From: Streptomyces sp. NBC_00286
GTDB taxonomy: Bacteria > Actinomycetota > Actinomycetes > Streptomycetales > Streptomycetaceae
NCBI RefSeq assembly: GCF_036173125.1
Contig: NZ_CP108054.1
Location: forward strand, 9,183,501 to 9,247,500
Length of the DNA: 64,000 bases
Direction: 5' to 3'
This document shows, piece by piece, positions 40,133 through 49,570 of the stretch (the stretch's first letter is position 1; the number at the start of each line of letters is the position of its first letter). Position numbers and translations under genes: made by a program. Below the pieces are notes generated by a model, which saw nothing but the letters and a program-made list of their open reading frames with translations, did no database searches and had not been told where the DNA came from.

Positions 40133-40573
40133 TCACTCCTGAGGGCAAGGTCCTGATCCGCTTTCCGGACGGCACTCAGGAGGAAGTTCCGCGAGCGGCG
40201 GGAAGCGGCTGAGGAGCCCCGAGACGCGCAACAGCCGGTGGATGAGGGGCTGATGGGAGACGAGGCGCAGGCTGCCGCCGCGCTCCTTCGCCCGCCGCTC
40301 GGCCCGGCACAGCACCCGCAGCCCTGAGCAGTCGAGGAAGTCGACGCAGCGCAGGTCCACCAGGACCTGCGGCTCGGAACGGGCCGTCGCGGCGTCCAGA
40401 TGCTCGGTCAGGGCGTCCACCGCCGCCATGTCGATCTCGCCCCGCACCACGACCACGGTGAACTCACCGCTCAGCCGGCTCTGGGCATACGCGTTCACCG
40501 GGGGGAGACCGGGGTAGTGCGCCGTACTGCCCTCGGGCGGTGCGGCGGTGCGGTCTTCGGCTTCCGGCGGCAT
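40133..40573 (-). CDS. STAS-domain anti-sigma factor antagonist
   Basis: 146 residues from ATG 40573 (GGTGGAG upstream). STAS domain with VVVVRGEIDMAAVDAL and the phosphorylatable-serine region VDLRCVDFLDCSGLRVL, of which the conserved Ser is in DCSG. In the unphosphorylated state such proteins bind anti-sigma kinases and free the sigma factor. No kinase partner adjacent. Confidence 0.88.
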   Translation of the reverse strand: MPPEAEDRTAAPPEGSTAHYPGLPPVNAYAQSRLSGEFTVVVVRGEIDMAAVDALTEHLDAATARSEPQVLVDLRCVDFLDCSGLRVLCRAERRAKERGGSLRLVSHQPLIHRLLRVSGLLSRFPPLAELPPECRPESGSGPCPQE

Positions 40574-40770
40574 GTTGGCTCCACCTCGTGCAGGGGAGGG
40601 GGCACTTGATCTGGGCCAATACCCGGGTTGGCCGGTAACCATCCCGGCCACCCCGACCGTAAGATCCAATCTCACACGAACTGATGAATCTCGTGCGTGA
40701 CCATTGACTCTGCGGGTCAGGTTACAGGTGTCACACGGATCACCCCTCCCGACGGAACGCGCTTAATGCA

Positions 40771-40776
40771 TATGAT
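40771..40776 (+). promoter_or_regulatory. -10 box TATGAT, likely leaderless start
   Basis: TATGAT, close to the consensus -10, ends 7 bases before GTG 40783. There is no ribosome-binding sequence, so transcription probably begins at the start codon. No good -35 is visible. Confidence 0.45.
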
Positions 40777-40782
40777 GTGCAG

Positions 40783-41316
40783 GTGCGTAGAGACGGCATT
40801 AAGACGGCAACCCCCGACGACCTGGACGGCGCGCGGTCCGTCATGCTCGACACCGTCTACCGCGACTTCGGCACCGGGTACGTACCGCGCTGGCACCGCG
40901 ACATCGTCGATCTCGAACAGGCCTATGTCGTGCCCGCCCGGCACACCCTCCTGGTCGCGGTCGACGAGCGGGACGGCACGGTCGTCGCGACCGGCGCACT
41001 CGACTCCCGCGGACCCGCGCATCCGCCCAACCCACGCCATCTCGCCGAGCGTTACCCCTCGGGGGAGACCGCCCAACTGCGCCGGGTGTACGTACGCCCC
41101 GAGCACCGGAGGCGTGGCCTGGCCGGACAGTTGGTCGACGAGCTGCTGAACTTCGCGGCGGCGGACGGCGGTTACCGCGCCGTCTATCTGCACACCGATC
41201 CGGCGGTGCCCGGCGCCGAGGCGTTCTGGCGCTCACGCGGCAAGGCGGTGCTCGACGAGCGCGAGGAACCCGGCGGCGGCAAGAACGTCCTGCACTTCGA
41301 GGTCCCGCTGCTCTGA
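40783..41316 (+). CDS. GNAT N-acetyltransferase
   Basis: 177 residues from GTG 40783 (GTG 40777 is also in frame but lies next to the -10 box). GNAT fold with acetyl-CoA motif A in RRVYVRPEHRRRGLAGQLVDELL. Substrate unknown. The next gene starts 57 bp later in the same direction. Confidence 0.82.
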   Translation: MRRDGIKTATPDDLDGARSVMLDTVYRDFGTGYVPRWHRDIVDLEQAYVVPARHTLLVAVDERDGTVVATGALDSRGPAHPPNPRHLAERYPSGETAQLRRVYVRPEHRRRGLAGQLVDELLNFAAADGGYRAVYLHTDPAVPGAEAFWRSRGKAVLDEREEPGGGKNVLHFEVPLL

Positions 41317-41373
41317 CGGACCCGCCCTTCACGCCCACCGGCCGCCCCGCCAAGCCCCACCAGGAATGAGACC

Positions 41374-42867
41374 ATGCGCTCCCCGTCCCGCCGCCGGTAC
41401 CTCGCCGGTCTGCTGCTCGCCCCGCTGATCACCGGCTGCTTCGCCTCCGGCGGCGGGGAGGAGTCCGAGACCTCGGGCGGCTCCCGGCTGCGGGTCGCGC
41501 TCGCCTTCCCGCCCGCCGAGAACTACTCCCCGTACGGCGCCGACGCCACCCTCCTCACCCGTCTCGGCGTCACCGAGGGGCTGACCCGCCTCGACGCCAA
41601 CGGCACGGCGATTCCGGCGCTCGCCGAGTCGTGGAGCCGTGAGAACGACCGGAGCTGGCTGTTCACCCTGCGCGAGGCCGCCTTCCAGGACGGCACCGAG
41701 GTCACCCCGAAGGCCGTCGCCGCCTCCCTCACCCACGCCACCCGGGCGAAGCCCGTGACCGCCGCGCTGTCCGGGGTCGAGCTGACCGCCGAGGCCGCGG
41801 ACGGCGGACGGGTCCGGGTGACCACCGCCGACCCCGATCCCGTACTGCCGCTGCGGCTGTCGAGCCCCGGTCTGGTCATGCTGTCGGCGAAGGCGTACGC
41901 GAAGAAGGACGGCGTCAGTCCGGTCGGCACCGCCACCGGGCCCTTCGAGCTCACCAAGGTCACCGGCACCACCGCGGCCACCCTGGACCGCTTCGACGAC
42001 TACTGGGGCGGCCGGGCGCACGCCTCCGGGATCGACGCGAAGTACATCGCCGACGGCACGGCCCGTACGAACGCATTGCGCACCGGTGAGACCGACATCG
42101 CCGAGGCCGTCCCGGTCTCGCAGGCCGCTTCGCTGGACAAGGCGACCCGCCGCGATACAGCCACCACCCGCACCACGAGCCTGCTGCTCAACACCAAGTC
42201 CGGTCCCTTCAAGGACGCGAAGATACGGGCCGCCGCACGCGAGGCGATCGACACCTCCGCCTTCGCCAAGGGCGTGTACGAGGGGTACGCCGACTCCGGC
42301 GTTGGGATCTACGGGCCCGCCCTGAACTGGGCGGCGGACAAGCGCGTGAAGCCCACCGGCCGGGCCAAGGCGCAGGGTGCGGACGGGACTTCGGTCACCG
42401 TGGCGACGTACGACAACCGGCCCGAACTGCCCGAGGCCGCCCAGGTGCTCAAGCAGCAGCTCGAAAAGGCCGGATTCAAGGTCGAGTTGGAGGTGCGCGA
42501 GTACTCACGGCTCGAAAGCGACGCGCTGGACGGGAAGTTCGACGCGGTGCTCTCCGCGCGCAACACCATGCTCGACACCGGCGACCCCGTCTCCATCCTC
42601 GCCAGCGACTACACCTGCGACGGCAGCTACAACCTGGCGCTGCTGTGCGACAAGACGGTCGACAAGGCCGTCGCCGCCGCGGAGTCGATCAGCGACACGG
42701 CCGACCGGCAGGACGCGTCGATGGCCGCGGAGGCTGCGGTCCTCGGCACCGACGCGGTCGTGCCGCTCGTCCATCAGCGCATCATCACCGGCGTCGGCGC
42801 CGAGGTGAGCGGTGTGCAGCTCGACCCGTACGAGCGTGCTCTCGTCGGGGCCGGGACACGGCGCTGA
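41374..42867 (+). CDS. ABC substrate-binding lipoprotein, peptide/nickel type
   Basis: 497 residues. Lipobox ITGC (Cys about residue 21) and solute-binding family 5 features (YGADATLLTRLGVTEGLTRLD, NRPELPEAAQVLKQQLEKAGFKVEL). Family 5 proteins bind oligopeptides, nickel or metal-opine complexes. First gene of a three-gene run with a fused permease and an MFS exporter, a combination that resembles opine-metallophore systems (CntA/BC/E), but no opine synthase is seen. Confidence 0.85.
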   Translation: MRSPSRRRYLAGLLLAPLITGCFASGGGEESETSGGSRLRVALAFPPAENYSPYGADATLLTRLGVTEGLTRLDANGTAIPALAESWSRENDRSWLFTLREAAFQDGTEVTPKAVAASLTHATRAKPVTAALSGVELTAEAADGGRVRVTTADPDPVLPLRLSSPGLVMLSAKAYAKKDGVSPVGTATGPFELTKVTGTTAATLDRFDDYWGGRAHASGIDAKYIADGTARTNALRTGETDIAEAVPVSQAASLDKATRRDTATTRTTSLLLNTKSGPFKDAKIRAAAREAIDTSAFAKGVYEGYADSGVGIYGPALNWAADKRVKPTGRAKAQGADGTSVTVATYDNRPELPEAAQVLKQQLEKAGFKVELEVREYSRLESDALDGKFDAVLSARNTMLDTGDPVSILASDYTCDGSYNLALLCDKTVDKAVAAAESISDTADRQDASMAAEAAVLGTDAVVPLVHQRIITGVGAEVSGVQLDPYERALVGAGTRR

Positions 42868-42882
42868 CGGGCGGCGGGGGAC

Positions 42883-44733
42883 GTGACAGTCGTACGGGGG
42901 CTCGGGCCGCCGCTGTGGCGTGCCGTACTCGCCGGTGCGCTGCTGTGCGGGGTCGGGCTGCTGCCGTGGCTGTCGCGCACCGATCCGGCGCTCACCGTGC
43001 TCAAGGCGCGGTCCGCGGAACGCGACCCCACCCCCGAGGCACTGGAGGCGATTCGCGCCCAACTCGGCCTGGACGCAGGTCCGTTGGAGCTCCTCGGTAG
43101 ATGGCTCAGTGGGCTGGTGCGCGGTGACGCGGGCCGGTCGTGGATCTCCGGAGCGGAGGTCACGCCGTCGGTTCTGCAGGCGCTCGGGGTGTCGCTGCTG
43201 CTGATGGCCGGGGCGCTGGCCGTCGCGGTGGTCACGGCGGGTGCTGTGTGCGCGCGGACGCTGAGGCTGGGGGCGCGGCGAGAACTCGCCGGGCGTCCGT
43301 CGGCAGGTACCGGCTCGGCGTTCCTGTCCACGCTGCCCGACTTCTTGACCGCGTCCGTGCTGGCCGCCGTCGTCGGCGTACAACTCGGCTGGCTGCCCGC
43401 GCTCGGCTGGTACGGGCCCCGGTGGATGGTGCTGCCCGCGCTGTCGCTGGGCCTGCCCGCGGGCGCGCTGCTCGGGCGGCTGCTCGACGACATGCTGCCG
43501 GGAGCCTTCGCTGAACCCTGGGCGCTGGCGGCCGCCGCCCGCGGAGTCCCCGGCCGGAGCATCGCCCGGCAGGCACTGCGCCGCTGTGTGCCCGGACTGC
43601 TGCCGAACATCGGCCTGTTCGTCGTCGGCCTGACCGGCGGCGCGGTCGCGGTGGAGCAGATCTTCGACATCCCCGGGCTCGGACGGCTGAGCCTGCAGGC
43701 CGCGGTGGCGCAGGACCTGCCCGTACTCCAGGCCGGAACCCTCGCCCTGGTCCTGCTCGCCGCGGCAGCCGGGGGCCTCGCCCGGCTCGCGGCACGGCTG
43801 CTCGTCGGACCGGCCCTGCGCGACGGCGCGCTCTCCTCGCTGCACCGCCCGACGCCGTCCCGGCCCACGGCCCTGCCCCTCCTCTACGGTGGGCTGCTGC
43901 TCGCCGTCATCGCGCTCGGTCTGACCCGGAACCCGCTGGAGCTGGACACCACGGCGCGGCTCCAATCGCCTTCCTGGGTGCACCCGTTCGGCACGGATGC
44001 ACTGGGCCGCGACGTCCTGGCCCGGGTCGGGCACGGCGCGCTGGACACGCTGGCCCTGGCTCTCGCGGTGAGCGCGGCGGCGCTGGTGGTGGGTGTCGTA
44101 CTGGGGCTGCTGCCGCGCTTCTCCGGACCGCTGCTCGACACGGTCAACGCCGTACCGCCGGTCCTCGCGGGACTCCTGGTCGCCGCGATCGCGGGCAGCG
44201 GCACCACGACCCCGGCCTTCGCCGTGACCGCCGTCGCCTGGGCGCCGTTGGCCGCCCACACCTCTGCGCTGCTCCAACAGGAGCGCGCCACCACGCACTT
44301 GACTGCGACCAGAGGCCTCGGCGCGGGCCCTGTCTACCTCCTCCGCCGCGAACTCCTCCCCGCCGTCCTGCCCCCGGTCACCCGCCACGCCCTTCTGCGC
44401 CTGCCGGGCGTGGCCCTCGCCCTCGCGGCCCTCGGCTTCCTCGGCCTGGGTGCCCAACCGCCGTCCCCCGAATGGGGATTGCTCCTCGCCGAGAACCAGC
44501 CGTACGCCGAGCGCGCCCCGTGGGCCGTCCTGGCCCCGGCCGCCGTGCTCGCCCTGCTGGGGGCGGTGGCGGTGACGGCCGGAGGAGGGGTGCGGTGGCC
44601 CTGGGGACCGCGACGCCGACTCCGACGTTTCGCGAAGCCCGTCGCCGCACAGCTGCCGACCACACTCGCCGTCCCCCGCTCCGCGCCCGCTGCCAAGCAG
44701 CCCGCCACCACCGCAACCAAGGAGTCCCCATGA
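42883..44733 (+). CDS. Fused ABC permease (DppB + DppC in one chain)
   Basis: 616 residues. Two complete permease halves: the first (~1-310) ends with EQIFDIPGLGRL, typical of DppB/NikB; the second (~330-590) starts with FGTDALGRDVLARV, typical of DppC/NikC. EAA-like loops lie in AAAARGVPGRSIARQ and ATRGLGAGPVYLLRRE. Normally these are two proteins. GTG start 15 bp after the binding protein; ends in an ATGA overlap with the MFS gene. No ATP-binding subunit is in the window. Confidence 0.85.
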   Translation: MTVVRGLGPPLWRAVLAGALLCGVGLLPWLSRTDPALTVLKARSAERDPTPEALEAIRAQLGLDAGPLELLGRWLSGLVRGDAGRSWISGAEVTPSVLQALGVSLLLMAGALAVAVVTAGAVCARTLRLGARRELAGRPSAGTGSAFLSTLPDFLTASVLAAVVGVQLGWLPALGWYGPRWMVLPALSLGLPAGALLGRLLDDMLPGAFAEPWALAAAARGVPGRSIARQALRRCVPGLLPNIGLFVVGLTGGAVAVEQIFDIPGLGRLSLQAAVAQDLPVLQAGTLALVLLAAAAGGLARLAARLLVGPALRDGALSSLHRPTPSRPTALPLLYGGLLLAVIALGLTRNPLELDTTARLQSPSWVHPFGTDALGRDVLARVGHGALDTLALALAVSAAALVVGVVLGLLPRFSGPLLDTVNAVPPVLAGLLVAAIAGSGTTTPAFAVTAVAWAPLAAHTSALLQQERATTHLTATRGLGAGPVYLLRRELLPAVLPPVTRHALLRLPGVALALAALGFLGLGAQPPSPEWGLLLAENQPYAERAPWAVLAPAAVLALLGAVAVTAGGGVRWPWGPRRRLRRFAKPVAAQLPTTLAVPRSAPAAKQPATTATKESP

Positions 44734-46052
44734 CCCGGCAGCCCGCCAACGAGACCAAGGAGGCGGACTCGCAGACCAGTGCGGCGACCGAGGCTTCGCG
44801 ACACCGCATCTGGAGCCGCCTGAACCCTCAGCCGCGCCTGCGTACCTGGAGCCGGCTGAACCCCCTCCTGCGCCTGCTGATCCTCACCCAACTCGCCTTC
44901 AACATTGGCTTCTACGCCGTTCTGCCGTTCCTCGCCGAGCACCTGGGCACCGCGATCGGCATGGCGGGCTGGATGGTCGGACTCGTCCTGGGCCTGCGGA
45001 CCTTCAGCCAGCAGGGCCTGTTCGTGGTGGGCGGCGCGCTGGCCGACCGCTACGGCGTACGGCCCGTCGTGCTCGCGGGCTGTGTCCTGCGTATCGCCGG
45101 GTTCGTCTGGCTCGGGTACGCGGACCGGACCTGGGCGGTCCTCGGGGCCGTGCTGCTGATCGGGTTCGCCGCGGCGTTGTTCTCGCCGGCCGTCGAGTCG
45201 GAGGTCGCCCGTCAGGCCGTGGTGTGGGAGGAGGCGGGCGGCGGCCCTCGTACGAACGTGCTCGCGCTGTTCACCGTGGCCGGGCAGGCCGGCGCGTTCG
45301 TCGGGCCGTTCCTGGGTGCGCTGCTGCTCGGGGTGGACTTCCGGGTGGCGTGCCTGGCGGGAGCGGGCGTGTTCGTCCTCGTCCTGGCCGGGCATCTGTG
45401 GCTGTTGCCCCAGCACATCCCGGGGCGGAAGCGGGTCGCCGTCAAGGGCGGGGCCCGTGTGCTCGTACGCAACCGGCGTTTCCTGGCGCTGTGTGGTGCG
45501 TACGGCGCCTACCTGCTGGCGTACAACCAGCTGTATCTGATCCTCCCCGACGAGGTGGAGCGGGCGACGGGTTCGCAGGCGCCGTTGGCGTGGCTGTTCG
45601 CGCTGTCCTCGCTGCTCGTCGTGACCGCCCAACTGCCCGTCACCCGCTGGGCCGGGGACCGGCTCGACCTGCGCCGCTCCATGGCCGCGGGGCTGCTGCT
45701 GATCGCCGCCGGGTTCGCGGTGGTGGCCGCGGCACGGCCCGCCGCGTGGACCGGGAACGCCGGTCTGCTGCCTGCGGCGGGCTTCGTCGTACTGCTCACG
45801 CTCGGCCAGATGCTCGTCCTGCCCGCCGCCCGCGCCTGGGTGCCGGATCTCGCCGAGGACGGGCGCCTCGGCCTCTACATGGGCGCCCTGTCCTCCGTCT
45901 CCGGCCTGATCGTCCTGATCGGCAGCGCGGGCACCGGCTCACTGCTCGACTTGGGCCTGCCGCCCGCCGTGCCCTGGCTGGTCCTTGCCGTGATCCCCGT
46001 CGCGTCCATCGCGCTGCTGCCTCGCCGCCCCCGGCCGGTCACCGGCCAGTAG
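44730..46052 (+). CDS. MFS transporter
   Basis: 440 residues, 12 TM segments. MFS motif A in GGALADRYGVRPVV. The N-terminal cytoplasmic tail has WSRLNP twice, 15 residues apart. ATGA overlap with the fused permease shows one operon. Alternative to metallophore export is simple drug or metabolite efflux. Confidence 0.85.
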   Translation: MTRQPANETKEADSQTSAATEASRHRIWSRLNPQPRLRTWSRLNPLLRLLILTQLAFNIGFYAVLPFLAEHLGTAIGMAGWMVGLVLGLRTFSQQGLFVVGGALADRYGVRPVVLAGCVLRIAGFVWLGYADRTWAVLGAVLLIGFAAALFSPAVESEVARQAVVWEEAGGGPRTNVLALFTVAGQAGAFVGPFLGALLLGVDFRVACLAGAGVFVLVLAGHLWLLPQHIPGRKRVAVKGGARVLVRNRRFLALCGAYGAYLLAYNQLYLILPDEVERATGSQAPLAWLFALSSLLVVTAQLPVTRWAGDRLDLRRSMAAGLLLIAAGFAVVAAARPAAWTGNAGLLPAAGFVVLLTLGQMLVLPAARAWVPDLAEDGRLGLYMGALSSVSGLIVLIGSAGTGSLLDLGLPPAVPWLVLAVIPVASIALLPRRPRPVTGQ

Positions 46053-46074
46053 GCAGCAGCCGGTCAGTAGCCGG

Positions 46075-47478
46075 TCAGTAGCCGACCTGGAAGGTCGCGT
46101 CGGCCCGTTCGGTCGCCGTCGAGACGGGGTCGATCCGCAGGACGTAGCCCGAGTGCCTGATGTAGCGCGTCGGGAAGTTGTGCGAGCGGAACGAGGCCCA
46201 GGTGGAGTCGGCCAGGCCCGCGGTCCGGTGGAACGTCGCGTCCTGTGCGAATGCCGCCGTGCCGTCGTTCACGTCGAGGCGCAGGTTGTAGCTGTAGTGC
46301 CGCAGGTAGCGGGTGGGGTGGCTGACGGACTGGAAGGAGACACCCGCTGAGTCCGCCAGGCCCGGCACCAGCTTCCACTGGGAGTCGGCGTACGGGTCGA
46401 TCGGGTACGGGTCGATCCTGCCGACGTAACCGCTGTGCCGGACGTAACGGGCCGGGTAGTTGTACGACTTGAGCCGGTTCCAGGCCGGTGCCCCGTAGCG
46501 CGCGACGAGGTTGTCGTACTCGGCTCCCGTGATCGCCGCGATCGTGCCGTGCTTGGAGTTGAGGGGTTGCGTGTAGAGCCGTTGGTCGACGGGAGTCCAC
46601 GTACCGGAGGCCAGGTTGCTCGTCTGCCAGGCGTAGAAGACACCGTTGGGCGTATAGGTGTCGCCCCACAGGCACCAGGTGCTGGACGTGTGGGACTTGA
46701 CCAGGATCGGGGCCTCGGTGCCGCCGTGCGCGACCGGCGTACTGAACTTGGTGAAGCTGCCGGGGTCGAGGGAGGTGGACCGCGCCCCCACCAGCGTCTG
46801 GTTCTCCTTGTAGTAGAGGTAGTTGACGCCGTTCACGCCCACGGCCAGGTTGCCGTCGATGACGTCGTACCCGGGGTCGAAGAACACCTGTGGGTTGGCG
46901 GTCGTCCGGAAGTCGGTCGTGTAGCTGACCATGATCACGTTGTGGCCGCTGCTGTTCACCGAGGAGTAGAGGATCCCGTACCGGCCGCGTGAGGCGTCCC
47001 AGTACGCCTCCGGCGCCCAGCTGTGGGTGTTGGCCATGTCGTGCAGCTTCAGCAGTCGGTAGCCGGTGAGAGCGCGCAGGTCGGTGGAGTCCCAGACGTG
47101 GATGTTGACGCTGGTGCGGTTCCAGTCGGTGCCCTGGAGGTCGGTCGCCAGGACGACGAAGGTGCCGTCCTGCTTGCGCATGATGAACGGGTCGCGCAGG
47201 CCGAGAGCGCCTTGGGTGGGGGTCGCCACCGGGTTGTTCTGGTTGAGCGGCAGCCACTGGAGGCCGTCGGTGCTGACGGCGAGATGGAGACCGTAGTTGG
47301 TGCCCGCGCCGAGGTTGGTCGACTCGGTGAAATAGCCCATCACGTACGACGGCCCGGTCGCCGCGCTCGCGCTCCCGGCGCCGAGGCTGAGAGCGCCGGT
47401 CATGGCCACCGGGACGGTGGCGGCCATGCCGAGGAGGAGCCGGCGGGAGGGCCCGCCCGCGTCCGAGGGTCTGTTCAC
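46075..47478 (-). CDS. Secreted GH43-AbfB glycosidase
   Basis: 467 residues from GTG 47478, with GGAG six bases upstream (ATG 47490 in frame but without a ribosome site). Twin-arginine-type signal (SRRLLLG...GSASA). Five-bladed GH43 propeller with LRDPFIMR, SWAPEAYWD, TEAPIL; C-terminal AbfB/CBM42 trefoil with three copies of a (R)YxRHSGYxxRIDP-like unit. Probable alpha-L-arabinofuranosidase or related enzyme for arabinose-decorated plant polymer. Confidence 0.85.
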   Translation of the reverse strand: MNRPSDAGGPSRRLLLGMAATVPVAMTGALSLGAGSASAATGPSYVMGYFTESTNLGAGTNYGLHLAVSTDGLQWLPLNQNNPVATPTQGALGLRDPFIMRKQDGTFVVLATDLQGTDWNRTSVNIHVWDSTDLRALTGYRLLKLHDMANTHSWAPEAYWDASRGRYGILYSSVNSSGHNVIMVSYTTDFRTTANPQVFFDPGYDVIDGNLAVGVNGVNYLYYKENQTLVGARSTSLDPGSFTKFSTPVAHGGTEAPILVKSHTSSTWCLWGDTYTPNGVFYAWQTSNLASGTWTPVDQRLYTQPLNSKHGTIAAITGAEYDNLVARYGAPAWNRLKSYNYPARYVRHSGYVGRIDPYPIDPYADSQWKLVPGLADSAGVSFQSVSHPTRYLRHYSYNLRLDVNDGTAAFAQDATFHRTAGLADSTWASFRSHNFPTRYIRHSGYVLRIDPVSTATERADATFQVGY

Positions 47479-47653
47479 GTCAGGCTCCATTTCAGGGAGG
47501 TGTGGTCGAAATATCGAACATGGATCGACAATCCGAACGAGCGAGCGCGCTGAACGTAGAGCCGTGCGAGGGGGAAGTCAACGGATGTGGCAGGGGTGGC
47601 TCTGTTGTGGCCCCGCATGCTGTTTCGATCTCGGGCCACCCGCTCTGGACCAT

Positions 47654-47690
47654 ATATGCCTTGACTGGCATATGACTGTAGAGGCATATT
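47654..47690 (+). promoter_or_regulatory. ArsR-gene promoter with overlapping operator
   Basis: TTGACT (47661-47666) and CATATT (47685-47690) are 18 bp apart. The -35 sits exactly inside a perfect inverted repeat ATATGCC-N6-GGCATAT (47654-47673), and a third half-site GGCATAT at 47683-47689 covers the -10. The predicted transcription start falls on the ATG of the ArsR gene (47697), so the mRNA is probably leaderless and the ArsR protein autorepresses by occluding polymerase. Confidence 0.65.
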
Positions 47691-47696
47691 GAATCC

Positions 47697-48068
47697 ATGT
47701 CCGATGCGTCCCTGTGGACCGCGCTCGCCGACCCGCACCGGCGGGTCATCGTCGGTCTGCTGCTGGAGCGTCCGCGGCCCGTCGGTGAGATCGTCGACGC
47801 CTGCGGTCTGAGTCAGCCCAGTACGTCCAAGCACCTCAAGGTGCTGCGCGAGGCGGGCCTGGTGCGCGTACGGCAGGACGCGCAGCGCCGGGTCTACACC
47901 CTCGATCCGGCGCCGATCGCGGAACTGGACGCCTGGCTGGCGCCGTACCGCAAGCTGTGGAACGACAGCCTCGACGCGCTCGGGCGCCGCCTGGACGAGA
48001 CGGCGGCGACAGCGGCGACGGGGGAGTCGTCGGACGAGGACAACCGAGCCCCCGACCCGAAGGACTGA
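47697..48068 (+). CDS. ArsR-family transcriptional regulator
   Basis: 123 residues. Winged helix with ALADPHRRVIVGLLLERPRPVGEIVDACGLSQPSTSKHLKVLREAGLV and a wing RRVYTL; no CxC metal site. ArsR-AHSA1 pairs of this kind are common in actinobacteria; the ligand is unknown. A predicted operator covers its promoter. Six bases separate it from the next gene. Confidence 0.9.
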   Translation: MSDASLWTALADPHRRVIVGLLLERPRPVGEIVDACGLSQPSTSKHLKVLREAGLVRVRQDAQRRVYTLDPAPIAELDAWLAPYRKLWNDSLDALGRRLDETAATAATGESSDEDNRAPDPKD

Positions 48069-48074
48069 GTCACC

Positions 48075-48611
48075 ATGTCCGTCGAACTCACCGGCACCTA
48101 CCTCACCCTGGACGACGGCCGCCCGGCCGTCCGCTTCACCCGCGTCTACGACCACCCCATCGACCGCGTCTGGCAGTTCGTGACCGACACCGACGAACTG
48201 GCCCACTGGTTCCCGTCCCGCGCCGAGATCGAACTGCGCGTCGGCGGCACGATCAAGTTCAGCGACGACCCGAACACGGTGGACACGACGGGCCGGGTGC
48301 TCGCCGTCGACGCGCCCCGGCATCTCTCCTTCAGCTGGGAAGGCGACGAACTCCACTTCGACCTCGAAGAGTTGGATGAGAAGCGCACCCGCTTCACGCT
48401 CACCAACGTGCTGGTGGAGGAGAACACCGCCGCCCGCAACGGCGCGGGCTGGGAGGCGTGCCTCATGGCCCTCGACGTATGGGCCCGCGGCGAGCGGTTC
48501 GCGGGGCCGCACGCCGGTGACACCCCGCAGTGGCAAGAGTTCTACCGCGGCTACGTCAGTGCCGGAGTCCCGTCGGGCGCACCGGTACCCGGCATGGACG
48601 ACCCGAGCTGA
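48075..48611 (+). CDS. SRPBCC/AHSA1-family protein
   Basis: 178 residues. START/AHSA1 fold: VRFTRVYDHPIDRVWQFVTDTDELAHWFP at the N-terminus, LRVGGTIKF and GWEACLMALDVWARGE at the C-terminus. Binds a hydrophobic ligand; likely the partner or effector of the upstream ArsR. Confidence 0.88.
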   Translation: MSVELTGTYLTLDDGRPAVRFTRVYDHPIDRVWQFVTDTDELAHWFPSRAEIELRVGGTIKFSDDPNTVDTTGRVLAVDAPRHLSFSWEGDELHFDLEELDEKRTRFTLTNVLVEENTAARNGAGWEACLMALDVWARGERFAGPHAGDTPQWQEFYRGYVSAGVPSGAPVPGMDDPS

Positions 48612-48778
48612 CCCTGTCGGCTACCGCCGTTACACGAGTGCGCGTCACTCAGGCCCGCGCCAGGGGCGCAGCCGGGGCCACAGCGCCGCACGAGGGGCTG
48701 TGAACCCTTGCGGGGCCCTTTCGCTCCATCAGGCCATCTGCCCCCGCACCAGCTCGTGCAGCCGCCCCCTCGGTCTGA

Positions 48779-49537
48779 TCAGCCCTCCTGGCTTTCCGGC
48801 TTGAGGTGCGTGGCGAAGAAGCCGTCGATGCGTCGCCAGGCATCGACGGCGGACTCCGGGTGCGGTCTGATTCCGGCGACACGCATCAGCGGACGCAGGG
48901 CGCGTGGACCGACCTCGGCGTCGTTCAGGAAGGAGTGCCCGGCCTCCGGATACTCCTTGACGTCGTGGACGATGCCGAGCCGGTCGAGCGACGCCTCCAG
49001 ACCGGAGGCCGCGCCCTTCAGTGTCCGGTCGCGGGCTCCGTAACTCGCGACGACGGGGCAGGAATCGGTGAGCGCCCGTTCGAGATGCTTCGGTAGACGG
49101 CCGTAGTTGACGGAGGCGGCGTCGAAGTCGCCACCGCTCACGGCGAGGAGGGCGAAGGAACCGCCCATGCAGAAGCCGATGACGCCGATCCGCCCGGTGC
49201 AGTCGGGATCCCGGGCGAGGTGGGTACGGGCCGCCTCGATGTCATGGAAGGCTCGGCCGCGTCCGGACAGGGCGGCCCGGAAGGTCGGCACCAGGCAGCG
49301 TACGGCCCCTCCGTCGGTGAACAGATCGGGCATGAGGACGAGGTACCCGGCTCTCGCCAGCCGTTCCGCCTGACGGTGCATCACATCGTTGATGCCCAGC
49401 GCCTCATGGATCACGACGACACCGGGCCAGGGGCCGGGCCCGCTGGGCCGGGTGAGATGGCCTCTGAGCTGACGGGAGCCGCCGAGGGCGGCGCTGAACT
49501 CAGTGAGATCTACGGTCGTGGTGGTCGTGGCGGGCAC
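48779..49537 (-). CDS. Dienelactone hydrolase family protein
   Basis: 252 residues, alpha/beta hydrolase with the DLH triad Cys123 (GFCMGG), Asp170 (GARD) and His201 (GHSF). Hydrolyses enol-lactones or related esters. Terminates near a 167-bp gap from the AHSA1 gene. Confidence 0.88.
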   Translation of the reverse strand: MPATTTTTVDLTEFSAALGGSRQLRGHLTRPSGPGPWPGVVVIHEALGINDVMHRQAERLARAGYLVLMPDLFTDGGAVRCLVPTFRAALSGRGRAFHDIEAARTHLARDPDCTGRIGVIGFCMGGSFALLAVSGGDFDAASVNYGRLPKHLERALTDSCPVVASYGARDRTLKGAASGLEASLDRLGIVHDVKEYPEAGHSFLNDAEVGPRALRPLMRVAGIRPHPESAVDAWRRIDGFFATHLKPESQEG

Positions 49538-49570
49538 ACTGGCCTCCAGGGGAGGGCGAGTTGGGACGGC

